Below, piece after piece: positions 36,865 through 50,674 of a stretch of 64,000 nucleotides of DNA (positions are counted from its first letter, which is position 1; every line of letters starts with the position of its first letter). The position numbers and the translations under genes were made by a program. The stretch comes from Poronia punctata (Eukaryota > Ascomycota > Sordariomycetes > Xylariales > Xylariaceae), in the NCBI GenBank assembly GCA_022579005.1, contig MU401515.1:62001-126000 (forward strand). The letters run 5' to 3'. The notes beneath the pieces were generated by a model. That model did no database searches, had not been told where the DNA came from, and worked only from the letters and a program-made list of their open reading frames with translations.

Positions 36865-39800
36865 ATTAAAAGTCTTATACTGCTTATTATTATTATTAAA
36901 GCTTAATAGCACAGCAACTTAGCAATAATAATATTAGCTAATAAAATTAAATTATTTTGCTTAAAAGAATTTTATTACTAAGATAAGAAATTTAAAATAA
37001 GAGCTTTAGCTTTATAGCTATAGCAATATATTAACTTAAAAAATAAAAAACCTTAGCCTAAACAACTTAAACTTGTTAATATTACTAAACTTAATAAAAA
37101 GCTTATTATTTTTACTACTAAAAAAACTAGATCTAGGTCCTATATAGCTAGAAATACTTTTACTTTAAATAAAGACAAACAAGTTAATATTAGAAATTCT
37201 TTAACAAATTTTTTTAACTTTACTAAAAAGTTTAAATTAATATTTATATTTTTTAAAAATAAATATAAACAAAGCGTTAAGGCTTAAAAAAAGCTTAACA
37301 ACAAAATAGCAAAGCTAAAAACTTAAATAAGTAATACTATATTTAAAAACTATAAAGCTTTTTATATAAAATATAATAAAAAAGTAAATAAATAGTATAA
37401 CAACTTTTAAAAAGTTAAAAAAACTATAACTAAAGTACTACTAGCTATTGCTTAAGCAAACTTTTTTAACTTTATTAAAAAAAGCATAAAAAAACTAACT
37501 AAAGATTTTAAAAAATTTATTACAAAATAGGATTATTATATTTTATAACTTAAGCAACATAAACTTAACGCGTTGCTTAGCACTTACTTTTTTTTTTAAT
37601 AGCTTTTTAAGGCTCTTAGCAAAAAACATAAACACTAGTACAACGTGTTTAAAATAACATATAAAAAATAAATATATAAAAGCAAGCTTTATTATTTAAA
37701 ATTAGCTACTAACCTTTAAGCACGCATAGCAATTAACTAAAAGCTTAAAAAAACGAAAATAACTAAAAGGTTTTTTATAATATTTAATAAAAAAAAAATA
37801 AAAAACTAAGCTTAAAAGTTAAAAGGTAAAAATATACTTTTAATATTAATAAGTACCTTTTTTATAAGCAAAAGACAAAAACAATACTTTTGTTTTATAA
37901 CCTTTAGCTAAGGCCAAGAAGCTGTTTGCTAAAAAACTACTACTAATTTATTTAAACAAACTAAAAAAAATACTTATAACTTTAAAAAAGTATGCTTAAC
38001 ATATAAAAGTTATTATAACTTTTTTAAATACTAGTATATATTTTTAAAGCTTTAAAAAAAAGGTTTTATAAAAAACTTAAAATATAAAAATCTTATTAAA
38101 TTTAAACTTAAACATAATTTAAAGCTTAAAGCAAAAGTTAAAGCAATTAAAGCAATAAAAGCTAATTAAAAAAAAGCAAAATTAACAAATAGCCTATAAA
38201 AAAAAAAGGAAAAGGCATAACTAAAACAAGTTCTTATACATACAAGCTTTAAAATATTAAAAAAGCTTATATAAAAACTATACCTACTTAAAAACTTAGC
38301 AATTTTTAATTTAAAGTTTACACTATATATTTTTAACAAAATTAAGCGCTTTTATAACATTAAAAGTGCTTTTAAAAAAAACCTGTTTTAAGCTAAAAAC
38401 TTAGTTATAATTATATAAGCTTATAAAAACGTTAATATAAAGGTTTAAAAAACTAAAAAACTATTTATACTAAAGCTTAAAAATATAGCTTACTATAAAA
38501 CCTTTATAATAAACATCGTTTTCTTTTATACCTTTACTTAAAAAAAGATTTAATAAAATATAAAGCTACTAAAAAGCTATTTTAAAAGACTTAATTACTT
38601 AATATTATACTAAGTATAAAATAAGTATAACTAATATGTTTTAAAATATTTACTACTAAACATAAATAAAGCCTTTTTTTATACTTAAAAAAACATATAT
38701 ATAAAATATACTAAACAGCTTGCTTTTAAAGCAGATTTTCCTAAATAGTATCTTTAGCTTAGCTACTTAGGTCCTAATACACTTTAGTACTTAATAAGCT
38801 AAGCAAAAGAAGTAAAAATTAGGAAATTTTTAAGCTAAAGTATTAAATTAACAGATTACTTTAAGTATATATACAGAAAGCTTAAAAACTAAATTAACAA
38901 AGCACTTAAAAACTAACTAAATTGTTTATTTAAGCGTATTGCTATAAATTAGCATTTTTATAACAAAGGTCTTAATAATAAAGTATTAATACTTTTTATA
39001 ACTAAAAAATATTTTAAGCATATATTTAATTACTATTTATAAAGCTTTAACGTAAACATATTAAAAACGCTGCTTAAATATTTTATAAAGAAAACATAAG
39101 CAGTTTATAAAAAACAAGTTATTATTATTAAATTAAATAAACAACTTTTATAATTATAAATAGTTATAAACTACCTAGTTAATAAAGCACTTATTATACT
39201 AAAAATTTTAGCACCTAACACTTAAGCTTAAAATAATACTAGCAAACAATCTAGCTAAATAGTTAAAAAGCGTGCTTAGTATATAAAAACTAGCGCAAAG
39301 CTTTTAAAAACCTTTTAAGTTAAAATTAACAAGGCTGCAATATATTTATTAAACTAAATACTTAAATATATATTTTACTAAAAAACTTTATATAAACGTT
39401 TTTATACCTACTTTATATCTTAAAACAGCTATGTTAAAATTAAAAAACTAAAGCTTAACTATTTACAAGTTTATAAATATAAAGCTTATGCTTTTATTGC
39501 TAATATAAAGAAAAAAAAAAATTGTTATTTAAAGCTAAGCTTTAAAGCCTAAATAGGTTATCTTGTTAGCTATAAGTTAACTAACATTTATAAAATTTAA
39601 AATCTTTTAACTAATTAAGTAATCTAAACTAAAAACATAAGATTTAATAAAAACTAAACATTTAATAAAAAGCTTAATAAACTAAAAAATAAGCTTTAAA
39701 TACTTAACTGCAAATTTATTACAAATCTTCTAAATAAGACCTTAATCTTTAAGTCTAAATTATAATATTAAAATACTAACTTCTATAAAAATAAAAACAA

Positions 39801-42123
39801 AATAAAATATATACTATAACATTTAAAAGCTAAAAGCAGCGTAGCAAATAAGCAAAGTATTAAAAATACTAAAGACCCTAAGTCTAATAAAATTAATTAC
39901 TTTTATACTAACTTAAAATTCTAACCGTATTTTATACCTTTATAGTTTCCCCTTAACGTAGTAATGCTTGCAGCAATTAAAAATGCTAATTTTAATAAGC
40001 GTTATAATAAGTTTTCTACTTTACTTAAAGCCTGCTAAGCAAAAATATTTACAAATAATAAGCATAATAATAGTCCGTTTACTTTAAAAAGTATGTGCGT
40101 TAATAAGAACTTTCTACCTTTTTTTGCTAAGCCGCTTAAACTATTAAAATTAGGCTAAAAAGCCTATACTAGTAATAATAAACAAACAAAATACTAAGAG
40201 GCCACATTTAATACTAGACGCTTATATACTTCTAAATTAGCGCACAGTATGCAAGTAAATAAGGCTGTAAAAGCTAAAGCGCTTAAACGTTTACTATGCT
40301 ACTTTAATAATATTTTTAAAATAAAAAAAAATTATATAAACTAGCTGCTATAGTTTTTTTATAAAAAGAAAATTAAAAAAAATATTTTTATATATTAAAG
40401 CAAGCTTCTGCTGCTTTTAAAATTATATAAAAAACTTAAAAATTATCTTTTAAAAAGTAAGTTTTTTAAAGCTAAAAATAACTATTTAGCTAGTTATAAT
40501 AAAATAAGCTCTTAAGAAAAAGTTTTTGCTTATATAGCTAAAAAACATTAAATTTTAAACTATATATAGGTATATATTTACAAGTTTAATAAAAAGGGCT
40601 TTTATTTAAAGTACAAAGTATAAATTATAGTTTAAAAAAACTAATAGCTTATAAACAAACATAAGAATATATATACTTTTACTTTAGCTAAAAGGTCTTT
40701 TAAAATACTAGCTATTATTATAGCTAAGTTTAACTTTAAGTTAAAATAATATAATATAATTAACGCCTTTATTAATATATTGCTTTAAAAACTAATATAT
40801 ATAAGAATGCTTTATAGCTGCAAAAAGAAAGGATATATTTTGCAACTTTTAAAAGCTTTTTATAAATTATAAAAATTACTACTCCTATAGCAAAAAAAGC
40901 TTATATTAACGCTTTTAAAGCTTAAATTTAAGCTAGTGCCTTATAAACCTTATATATTTATTAAAAATAAAATATTATTATTTATATATATTAACAACTT
41001 TATGCTTGCTTACTAAAAGATTTGCAAATTTAAAGCTTTTATAGCTATTAAAAAATTAAAAAACTAATATTAACTAACTAGAGGTTATAATTTAAAGTGG
41101 TTTTTAGGTATAGAAATTATCTAAAACTACAAGCAAGGCTTAATTTAGCTATTATAAGCTATATATATTAAGAAAATATATAAGTTAAGTAACTCTTTAA
41201 GCAAAATGCTATTAACTTTTATAAGATCTATTAAGCTACTTTTATATAAAAGAACTGTTACTTATTAAAAAGTCTGTTACTATTAACGCAAAATTAAATT
41301 AATTATATATGCTATAGTTATTACTAGACTAAACATTGCTTTTGCTACGTTATAGCTTTTACAATTTAATAATAACCTTTTTCTTACTTACTACGCTGCT
41401 GCTAACTAAGTATTAAACTATTTCTAAGCAAATTAACGCCTTGCCTTATAGTTTAAAAACAAAAATAGGCTTAAAGTAGCTAGTAATTTATTATTTGCTA
41501 ACAACACTATTAATTAAAAAAGCTTATAAGCATATACAATGTTTCTTTTTAGTAGACTTATTAGTTAAAAAGTAAATAAATAAAATATTATTACTACTTT
41601 TATAACTAAAGCTAAGCTTTTTACGTTAGCCTAGGCTATAAAGAAAGCTATGTTTATTAGCTAGCTTATTAATAAGCTTAGCGTTAATTTAAAATAAGAG
41701 CACATTATTATTTAGTATAATAACTAGCAAACTATTAGTTTAGTAAATAAAAATATTATAACACTTAAAATAAAATTATAGTACGTTAATATATATAATT
41801 ACTAGTTGCGTTAAAAAGTAATTAATAAAACGCTTTAAGTAGTTTATATACTAACAGATTTAATAATAGTAAATAGTTTTATAAAGTCCTTAGTACAAAA
41901 TAAGTAGGCAAACTTCCTATAACAAATTAATTTAGTTAACATTAAAGCTATTTAAACTAAAATTAACTAGCTTATTACTATAAAAGTGCAAAAAGATTAA
42001 GAAAATAAATTAAAACAATTTAAAACACTATAACTATTACTATAAAAGCTATAATATTATAAAATAAAGGTGTTATTTACAGCTGCAAAATAAACTAGTG
42101 TATTAGCTTATTTTAAAGGGGTA

Positions 42124-42346
42124 TATTAAATCTAACAGGTTATAAGATAATAGGAATTAATATAATGCCTATATAGTAAAAGTTATACAGCTGCAGTAAG
42201 GACTACTATAAAGAAAAAGGTCCTCTTATAAAAGGTCCTTCCTTACTTATTTAGTATGTGCAGATTTTGCAAAGAAAAGAAGTTTTACCTCCTTACGCAT
42301 ATATTAATTAATACATACAATTTAGCTATTTATGCTAGTTCTGACA
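42124..42346 (+). repeat. 3' LTR of the copia element
   Basis: 223 bp, ending CTGACA directly before the ATTAC target duplication. Its TG start has mutated to TA. Confidence 0.9.
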
Positions 42347-42351
42347 ATTAC

Positions 42352-45107
42352 CAAGCCCTCAGCCAATTTGTGAAAGTATACCTACACAGTAAACACATAC
42401 ACGTAGACACTCCAGTATACGGGGAGTTTTTGACTTTTCTGTATGATATATAGTCCTTTGTGGAGATATTCCTCATCAACATGAAATATTATATATACTC
42501 GCAAATGCATTATACCTAGTGACAACATGGTGAGTTAAATACTCGTGAGTCGTAGGGCACAACATTGGATACTGGTTTTGGTGGATTCACAGTATGAGGT
42601 TTTCAAGCCAGCATCTTGCTATATGTGCCAAAAGTTTGGCACTGTACGCTAGCAGCAATTCACAGTGTGGTTAATTACATAACCCTCTTTACGTAACCTA
42701 CATAATATCTCGATCCCGTGCTTTTGTGTGAAACTTGCCAGATATGCTTACTTGATTTGTAGGCATGTGGTATCTGGCTAAATATTTTTGAAGCGTAGTA
42801 ATGTTCAGGATTTTACAGATGTGTGTATAGGACAGGGGCTAAGAAACACTTTCACGTCTAATTTAATTAGGAGAGAATATGTCCAACAAAAACAGGTTAT
42901 TTTGTCGTGTGATAGACATCTGGATGTGAGCTATCTGTTCTATATAACCACTATCAATGTACAGCATGCCACACACTTGATTGTGTCTTTGATCTGTCTC
43001 TCGTTTGTCTGGCAAGTACAATTGGTAGAATAGGAAGCAGGCACGCAGGATCAGGATCGGACAAAAGTTTCATGTTTGTATTTACTTTCCTCTCCTGGAA
43101 CCAATCCAATTGCAAACAGAGGCATTATCTACCTGTACACGTACCAAGTTTTTCCAATTCTGTACCCAACAGCGTGTCACTGTGTAGCAGCTGTGCTTGC
43201 CATGTGCCTGCCCAGCCGCAAGCTAACGTTTTTCATTGCTCCGGTCCGATCTGTAGGAAAGTCATGATCGAATCATCAAACACAGACTTGTCTAGATTTG
43301 GTAGCTCAGATTTGGGTGGAGTCTTTGGATGTCGTAAATCAAATCTGACTAAGACGTCATCAGTACTTGTAGGCTTTTTTCGGCGGCCTTTCCATTCGTC
43401 TTGGCAAGCCAAGCTTTCTTGGATACAGATACAGCAGGGGTAATATTTCTTGGTGTTAACAAGAATGACGGACACGAGGCTAGTAGACTATCTATAGGTA
43501 GATTTTAAACGAACAAGATGATCTAAGCCCATATCTGCGTTGGTTCACTGTCCGTTTCTTTTCCACGGCGCCTATTTAGACACGGGTCATTTGCTAGCAA
43601 AGCCGAAGAAACCTTTTTGATGCGCTATCTACTCAGTACTTTGGGTACCTAACTCATGTTGGTGCACCATGCACTACACTCTTTATATATAGGTACATCA
43701 TGTAGACTGTAAGTTCTAATAGGTACTATCTTACTATGCCTTTCTTAAAGGTTATGTCTTGGTGTGAATATGCATATCGGCATGTAGGTAGCTATTCCCA
43801 AGGTGGGCATTTTGCTATCTACAGGTGATCGTACCTACCAGACAGGCCAGAATCGCATCTTCAGGGGGGCAGGGGCTACCATACCGGCACTACATACACC
43901 AGCATTTGCATCTGCACGCATTGCCTATCCCACGTATATCACGGGCATACCCTTGCTCCCTATCCTTGCGTGTCCCCCATGTCACTACCCGTATTCCAGA
44001 CGTACAGGCGGACAGGTTACAGCACCTTGAAAGATCGACGGCTCCACACCACTACCCCCTGTCGTGGTACCGTCCTGTTCGAGCTCTTTACACCCACTTG
44101 AAGTACCGGCTCTCATACCAACTTCCCGATCCACCTGTCCTTGTTGCTGTTAAAACGGCAGCTAGATGGACTTTGTTGGGCGGTCATAGTTTATCTTAGC
44201 TGGTTTTGCATTCCAACTGAAGAATCGATGGCCAACCTTCTCCATAATATTTAGTAGTTAACAAACTCCCTACTTGGTCGTTCACCCCATTACCATCGAT
44301 TGTCTCTCGTTCTCTCTGTTTTCTCCCGCTCAGAGTCATTACTCTGTCACTCTCTCTCCCTCTCGGCCCTCCAAAGGCTCTTCCTAGCGTCGGCCATTGA
44401 ACTGAGCCCTGGAGTCAAACCCAGAATACATAATGTTAATAAAATAGAAAGACAAACTGTTCAAAGATAGACACGTCCACCGTCTGGCAGTTACGCGCTT
44501 GTTTGTGGCCCCTATACAGCACATCCTTACTGGTCCAGCTGTACCGTTTTGCTCCCTAATTTGTCGTTCGTTACACCGTTACGTCCTGCAAACATTTGGG
44601 CATGCTCTTTAGGGTTTGCACCGGCCTGCCGCTTGCAATTGCCTCTGACGAGCCACACTGTTGAGCCGCGTTGTGCCTTGTGCCTTGTGCTCTCGGGACC
44701 AGGCTCCATAAGCTGTATAAAAAACTTAAGAACCGAGCCGCACTGCTGAGCCGCACTACAAAACCTGTCGAGCCGCATACTAAGTGCCCACCCCACCGAG
44801 TTGTTGTTTATCTTGACGAGGGGTCGAGGGGTTCGAGGTGGAAGGGCTGATTAAGAGAGGATTGTGGTTCCTCTTTGGCTTTGCAAGCTGTCATACCTAC
44901 AAAACTCAACCACCCGGAGGTACCACAGCTTTCTGCCACTGCCTTTCGCCTACCTCTGTCCCATACAGTCGAGCAATATCTGCTGGGCTGATGCGCCATC
45001 TCTTCAACGTGTTTCTGTTTTTCTAGCTGTACAGCTTTCCTGAAGTGCCCGGGTGTATTGCTCACAACTGCCTTCGTGTCCACCGATACGGGTAGCGTGG
45101 CTATACA
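42352..45107. other. intergenic, 2.8 kb
   Basis: No recognisable gene; frames at 43072-43443 and 43825-44199 are Pro/His/Ser-rich without domain character. Imperfect copies of GAGCCGCACTG occur at about 44660-44780. The promoter of the next gene is at the right. Confidence 0.45.
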
Positions 45108-47686
45108 ATGCCCATCATGGCGCCGAAATTCGGTCTTAAGGAGCTCCGAAGACTGTCGCGAGCGAGCTTCAGAACGAACCGGTCAACAGATACGTCGAGC
45201 AATGACGAACAAACCTCGAGTCAGGAGATATCCTCGGTAGGATCATTCACACCCCCTTCCATTTCGAACGAGTCCGACCCGGCCCTAAATACCCAAATCT
45301 CACCGGAGACGAGACCGCCGCCCGAATCGAATGCCAAGCGATACAGCTTGGCGAATAGCTTTGTGGATAGCGTTACTCTTGGACCTAAATCAGCTAAAGA
45401 TGGACAGGTTCAGCCACAACCCCGACAGTCGCATGACCAGCAGGCACAAGAGGAGGTGACCTCATCAGATTTCGCACCGCGAATAACGAATATCAAGGAT
45501 AGGACGACGGTATGTGTAGTATGCCCCGGCTTGGCCACGTTTCTACGTTGTCATACCCCGCGAGTTTGTTACTCGTCTCGCCCTTGCATATTTTCGCCGG
45601 CTCATGGCTTAACATGTGCTAACAAGCGCACAGGTTCACCAAAAGATTCTACTCGTTGTAGGCGTCATTGGAAGTGAAGCCGATCCAAATACCTCTAGAC
45701 ATGGCACTCTGGTTGTGTCCCGACCCGATGATGCCTTTCCCACGACGTTTTGGCCGGTGGTGAGCGGGAGGTTCAAAGCGCTCGTTTACTTACTCCCAGG
45801 ACCCAACTTAGTCGAGTTCGAATTTCGTGGGCCCGGCGCTTCTGCCACCCCGGGCAACGTGTCGAGCATGAGGATTCAGATGTATGAACCCAAGGCAGCG
45901 CCTCCCCTACAGCTCGCAATCTTGGTCGGAAAGGATTCGCCCGGCACCTTCGATTCTACCCCTGCTCGAATCAAGAGAGACGGAAACGACCTGGACGTGG
46001 CAATTCGGAAATTTCGCGTAGCAGCGTATCTTTGGCAGGCGTTCACGGCCGAACAGATGGAAAGGCAAGGCTTTGATCGGCGCGCCTTTCGTTTTGATGA
46101 AGAGTGGACGGCAAGCGTCTTGCACAAGCGTGACCTTCACGAAAACCCGATGCGCTCCGAGGCACGGGTCCACGTGATCACTACACAGAAGACGGCTGAT
46201 GAGATTCGTGCCGCTACGCCGGAAGAGCTCCGCGACATTGCTTCTGCCGCGACCAGGGAGTATTTTAAAATACTCCCCGGGCAGAAACAGTATGTTGCTA
46301 TGGTAATTTTGGACGCGCGTTGGGACACACAGGAAAAGGTCGTCTTGGGACACACACCGTTCGGCGGCCAGGTTGACGAAGAGCTGCACCTAGCCACCTT
46401 CGGATCCCACTGCCTTCACAGCTATCCTTCTACGATTTGCGAGGTTCTTCCGGCTTTCAACGACCGTACACCAGCAGACCCGGGATTTGTTGTGGACGAA
46501 GCCGGTTCCTCTTGGGAGACTGCTGTCCTTGGCATAGGTGGCCACCTTCAGGCAGTTGGCCATGCCCTGGGATGCCCTCGCCAAGAGAGCGGCATAATGG
46601 CGGGTGAGTACCTAACGCTGCACCAGGTTTTCATCCAGAACAAGGCGCATTCTACGCGTAACAGAGCCAACGCCGCGCCCGTACAGCCGCAGGGGGGTCC
46701 GACATGGCATAAACTTGACTTTATGCGCCTGAGGTTCCACCCCACCTTCCTGACCCCCAATGACATACGTCCGATTAGCGATGCAACTGTTCACGGATGG
46801 GCTTTGGAGGACAATAAGCTTCTCGTGACAGCGAGGTCAGGACTCCTTTGCACCGAGATCTTCACCGAGGGTGACGAGGTCTGTCATGCCTGGATCGAAT
46901 ACCCCCGAGAGAGACGTTTGCAACGTGAGGCTATCTTAGGCAAGGATGAGCTAGCGAAGCATCTAGCCGAGGATAAGCGACGCTCCAAACTCAAGATCAT
47001 CGTCCGGTCTATTGCCGGAGGTGAACTAGTGATTGAAGACTTTCATCTTCAGTGCACAAAGTCCTCGGTCAAGATGCCATGTACCCCCGGTCCTCTGAGT
47101 AAGCTCGCCTTTCGAAGCACGAGACTAGGACGCTCTATGACAAGTAGTAGCCAGGCGCAAGACCTCGTCTTTAGCTCAGCCGCGGCCCACAAGAACCGCA
47201 TCATGACTAGCGTCACTGTCTACTACGATCATGCCGTAGATGGGCTCGAGTTCCATTATGACGATGGGTCCAGCCAACTCTTCGGCAAGCGAGGTGGCAA
47301 GCAGCGGGAGAAGTTTATGTTGAGTAGGTTTTCCAGATCTCCTTGCCCCCGACACTGCTTCAGTTTGGCAGACTAGGAAGCTTTAACTGATGTCCGCACC
47401 AGATATATACAGCGCCGAGGTCATCATCGGCTTTTTCGTTCGGGCGGGGGACTGGATTGATGCGATGCAGATTCTGACGTCGACTGGAAGGAAGTCGAAA
47501 ATATACGGCAAGCCGTACGGTGGAGTGCCGTAAGTCTATCTGTCCATGAGTGCTGTTCTTTAAACATTCGCCTGCTGACCTTTTTGAAGGCATACTTTAT
47601 TCGTGCCTGGGGGCTTCAAGATCTGCGGTGTATCAGGAACCTGTGGCGACTGGCTCGACGGTTTCTCCCTCCTAATCACCCGATAG
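45108..47686 (+). CDS. YIL108W-type putative metallopeptidase with C-terminal jacalin-like domain; zinc-site residues lost
   Basis: Four exons (45108-45509, 45634-47323, 47403-47529, 47590-47686) give 771 residues with consistent phases. After a disordered, Ser/Gln-rich N-terminus (1-130), the Metallopep-family core follows (about 135-600; blocks such as GRFKALVYLLPGPN, LAILVGKDSPGTFD, KFRVAAYLWQAFTAEQM, GQKQYVAMVILDARWD, FGSHCLHSYPS). A jacalin-like beta domain closes the protein (about 640-771; VTVYYDHAVDGLEF, VIIGFFVRAGDWIDAMQILT, GDWLDGF). In the family the active site reads HEVGH...CPHQ; here residues 440-451 read QAVGHALGCPRQ, so the first His, the catalytic Glu and the third zinc ligand are replaced (Q440, A441, R450). 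The frame is otherwise intact. A pseudoenzyme is the likely reading. Confidence 0.88.
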
Positions 47687-49181
47687 CGTCGGTAGAGAAG
47701 GGCTTGAGGCGTGGGTCTAGCACGAGCTCGCAACTTTGCACAGGAGGCATGGCAGAGCACCCGCTCGGACGAGCGAAAACGTCTGCGATAACCAGCCTGA
47801 AACATACGAGGAAAATCATTGTCGTTTCCTTGGCCCGTATTGAAACCGCCCCCCATTGAATCTTCGCTCGAAGTTGTCCGAGGTAATTTGGCGTATGGGA
47901 TACCCCTGTTTGGAAGCATGGCATAATGGACTGGAGCAACAGCAGGTTGGGAAATGCGTTTCATAAAAAGCATGAAGCATGAGGATTTTAGCGTTTCCGA
48001 AGAGATCAGGGCGCATCAAGGACCGGTCTGGTTCAAGTTTAGACACAGGGACCACAGGGTATAGGCACTTGGCCGCGAAGCTGTCTTGTTGTCGTTTGGT
48101 CTTATGACAACACTGTACATAGAGCCGGGTTGAACAGACGATGCACCACGCATAGTACCGCGCGTACAACGCGAACCGGTGTGGCGGATACACAAGGTTT
48201 CTCTAGCTCTACGTACATAGGTATATGGGGGTGGGAGAGCAATGAGTGGTCGGGGAAATCGATGGACCGCACTACTTTTGATGTAATACACAACAACTAC
48301 CGGATTGCATTCAGAAGCACAAGGCGCAAGTGACTTGGTTATAAGCAAAGACAAAAACCCATTGAACTTCTGAGTAGTAATAGACCAGCTTACATGACCA
48401 GCTTTCCAACTACCGAGCTAATGACTGTTCTAGGTGCAAATACTGAAGGGTATAGAAGATGCTGGAGGGTTTTGGGGGCATTGTTTACTCGTATGTACCT
48501 AGGACGGTAGATAAGGTACCTCGCCAGGCTCGCCTCCTTTTCCACGTGTATGAGATTCATTGAGCCTGTTGGACCACATGATATGGGTTATCTACAATAA
48601 GAACATACCTACCTGACTGCGAGCCTAAAATGTGTAAAAGTAGGGGTAATATCACAATAGCAGCGGTATCTAGATAAGCGATAGGTGGTCCTCAGTGGAC
48701 GCTTGGCCCGATACGGCCTAAAAAGGCAAACCTTGTACAAACCACTGAAATGACTTCATCGGTGCTGAAGACTTGTTGACGTACCTGACTTTAGCCCAGG
48801 CACTTCAACCCCCAAAACCTACTTAGTACCAAGTCAGTCCCAGCGAAACTCCCTTTATTCTTTAAGCAACAGGCTTTTTAACACTTTGATAACTACCTAG
48901 CTGAAAAGTTCTCCGATATTAACTATTGATTGGGATTTACTTGTACTCAGGTTACCTAACAAACCTTCCTTCTCGACTCCATTCCTACTGGGTATCAAGC
49001 TAGACTGGCGATTTTCAAACCATAGCCGGACATTGCCGACCTTGACGGTATAAAACATCAAGCCGGAGAAACGTCACTATCGAAACGAGACTTGTTATAA
49101 ACAAGCCAAACGACCGAAAACCCACACTGGCAAGCGCCGAGCTGTTAAACCCCCGAATTTTTGCGTTAGAAAGCAGATACG
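47687..49181. other. intergenic, 1.5 kb
   Basis: No gene is seen. The right part must carry the promoter of the phosphatidylserine synthase gene. Confidence 0.5.
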
Positions 49182-50152
49182 ATGTCGAAGCGAACCAGCG
49201 CCTCGAACAGTGCCGGGCCGGGCAAATCGGCAGTTGCAAGTGAGCCATGTACGTCCGACCTCTGTATTCTTGCTGCGGCGGTTGCCTACGTTGGGCAATA
49301 TGGCTTCTGAATGGCGACAGGAAATCAGTACTGACAGCCAGGATACAGCATATGACAAGCAGAAAGATCTCCTTGCCTCCCCGACCGGGCACTTCTCCCT
49401 CCTAAAGGCACTGCATATGGCAGACTACATTACTGAACTAAATGGTAGGCCTGAAAACTCGGTGCTTTGAGATCCATTTGCTTGATATGGCGCTGACCCC
49501 TGATATTTGCATAGGCTTCTGCGGCATCATGTCCATTTTCTCATCCTTGCGGTACTGCCTCGGCGACCCTACGGATAAGAGTGTCCTATACCTCGCCCTT
49601 GCCTTCCTCCCTTTTGGGCTATTCTTCGATTTCATGGACGGACGCGTTGCGCGCTGGCGGAAAAAGAGCAGCATGATGGGACAAGAGCTCGATTCGTTGG
49701 CTGATCTGGTATGTGACCCGAACCTATTTTGGTTCACCCCTGATCTTGCTTGCCATCTCTAACCACAAGATTTTCGCATATAGATCTCTTTCGGTCTGGC
49801 ACCTGCTTGTGTTGCCTTTAGCATTGGCATGCGCACGACGCTCGACCACGTGTTCCTTGCCGTCTTTGTGCTCTGCGGACTTACCCGTCTAGCACGCTTC
49901 AACGTAACCGCGGCCAACATCCCCAAGGATGCCACAGGAAAGGCAAGCTACTTTGAGGGCACGCCCATCCCCACGACCCTGGGCCTTGATGCGCTCATGG
50001 CTTGGTGGGTGTCGAATGACCGCATTCTCGGCAATGTACCAGGCGGCGTCTGGTTTGCCGGAACAGCTTTCGAAGTTCACCCTGTCGTGTTCATGTTTGT
50101 CATTCACGGATGTCTAATGTGCAGCAAGAGCCTCCACGTACCAAAGCCCTAA
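49182..50152 (+). CDS. CHO1: CDP-diacylglycerol-serine O-phosphatidyltransferase (phosphatidylserine synthase)
   Basis: This integral ER-membrane enzyme makes phosphatidylserine from CDP-diacylglycerol and serine, feeding the PE/PC branch. Four exons (49182-49248, 49349-49444, 49515-49708, 49784-50152) give 241 residues. The CDP-alcohol phosphotransferase motif DGx2ARx8Gx3Dx3D is complete (D96, G97, A100, R101, G110, D114, D118). Family blocks are clear: [60 protein letters not shown] and HGCLM. Hydrophobic segments surround the motif. Intron 1 was placed by phase (GTACGT donor, ACTGAC branch, ATACAG acceptor). The N-terminal region before residue 25 is short and Ser-rich. It converges on the UCH gene. 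Confidence 0.93.
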
Positions 50153-50674
50153 AGGGATGAACGATGTACTGCGTGCCTGTTCTGCACATGGTCACTTTGA
50201 AATACGGCGGGCAATTGGTGGCAGAGCAAGTTGATACAACGCATGATTGATGCAAGGGATTAGCCGTTCGTTAATATCCCGTTGTCACGGTGATTATGTC
50301 GGTACCTTTGACGGCATTGCAGGAGTAATGAATGAACATGAGACGAGCGTTCATGACGGGGATAAAGCTTGTAACGAAAGGCTTTAAGGTTCACAGTGGC
50401 AGAATAGCAAGCAAGGAAAATGGATACGTAATAGAAGGATACACGGAAACGGGCGAAAGTCATTTTTATTCTTGTTTAGGTCTACATTTGTCTGCTGAAT
50501 ACCGACGTGCGTCATGTGCTTGACGAAATGCCTTGTGCTATGCATCTATAACAATATATGCTGCGAAGAGAAGAACAGGGCAGATAGACCTGTTGCCCAG
50601 TCGCCTCTTTGGCCGAGCATCGAAAGTAGGTAGGTATCTTGAGTAACAACCAGACAAACCTGACTAACCTAGAC
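50153..50674. other. convergent intergenic region
   Basis: 3' ends of the PS synthase and UCH genes; nothing else is seen. Confidence 0.5.

Larger units (their letters stand above)
36642..42346 (+). mobile_element. Ty1/Copia LTR retrotransposon, full length, inactivated by RIP-type mutation
   Basis: The 5705-bp element is bounded by 223-bp LTRs and a perfect 5-bp target duplication ATTAC (36637-36641 and 42347-42351). The interior is extremely AT-rich and full of TAA/TAG, yet domain relics appear in the same + frame: integrase C-terminal GYLVSY (39556-39573), reverse transcriptase LLKALYKL (about 40843), YINN in place of YVDD (40987-40998), FLGIEI (41101-41118) and an RNase H-end relic YVNIYNY (41782). 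The order integrase, RT, RNase H is that of Copia. D to N changes and W or Q to stop fit C-to-T and G-to-A mutation. It is a fossil with no coding capacity. Confidence 0.95.

Noticed and set aside
43072..44199. Frames of 123 and 124 codons between the copia element and the metallopeptidase-like gene
   Set aside because: Low-complexity Pro/His/Ser composition with no motif; treated as intergenic.
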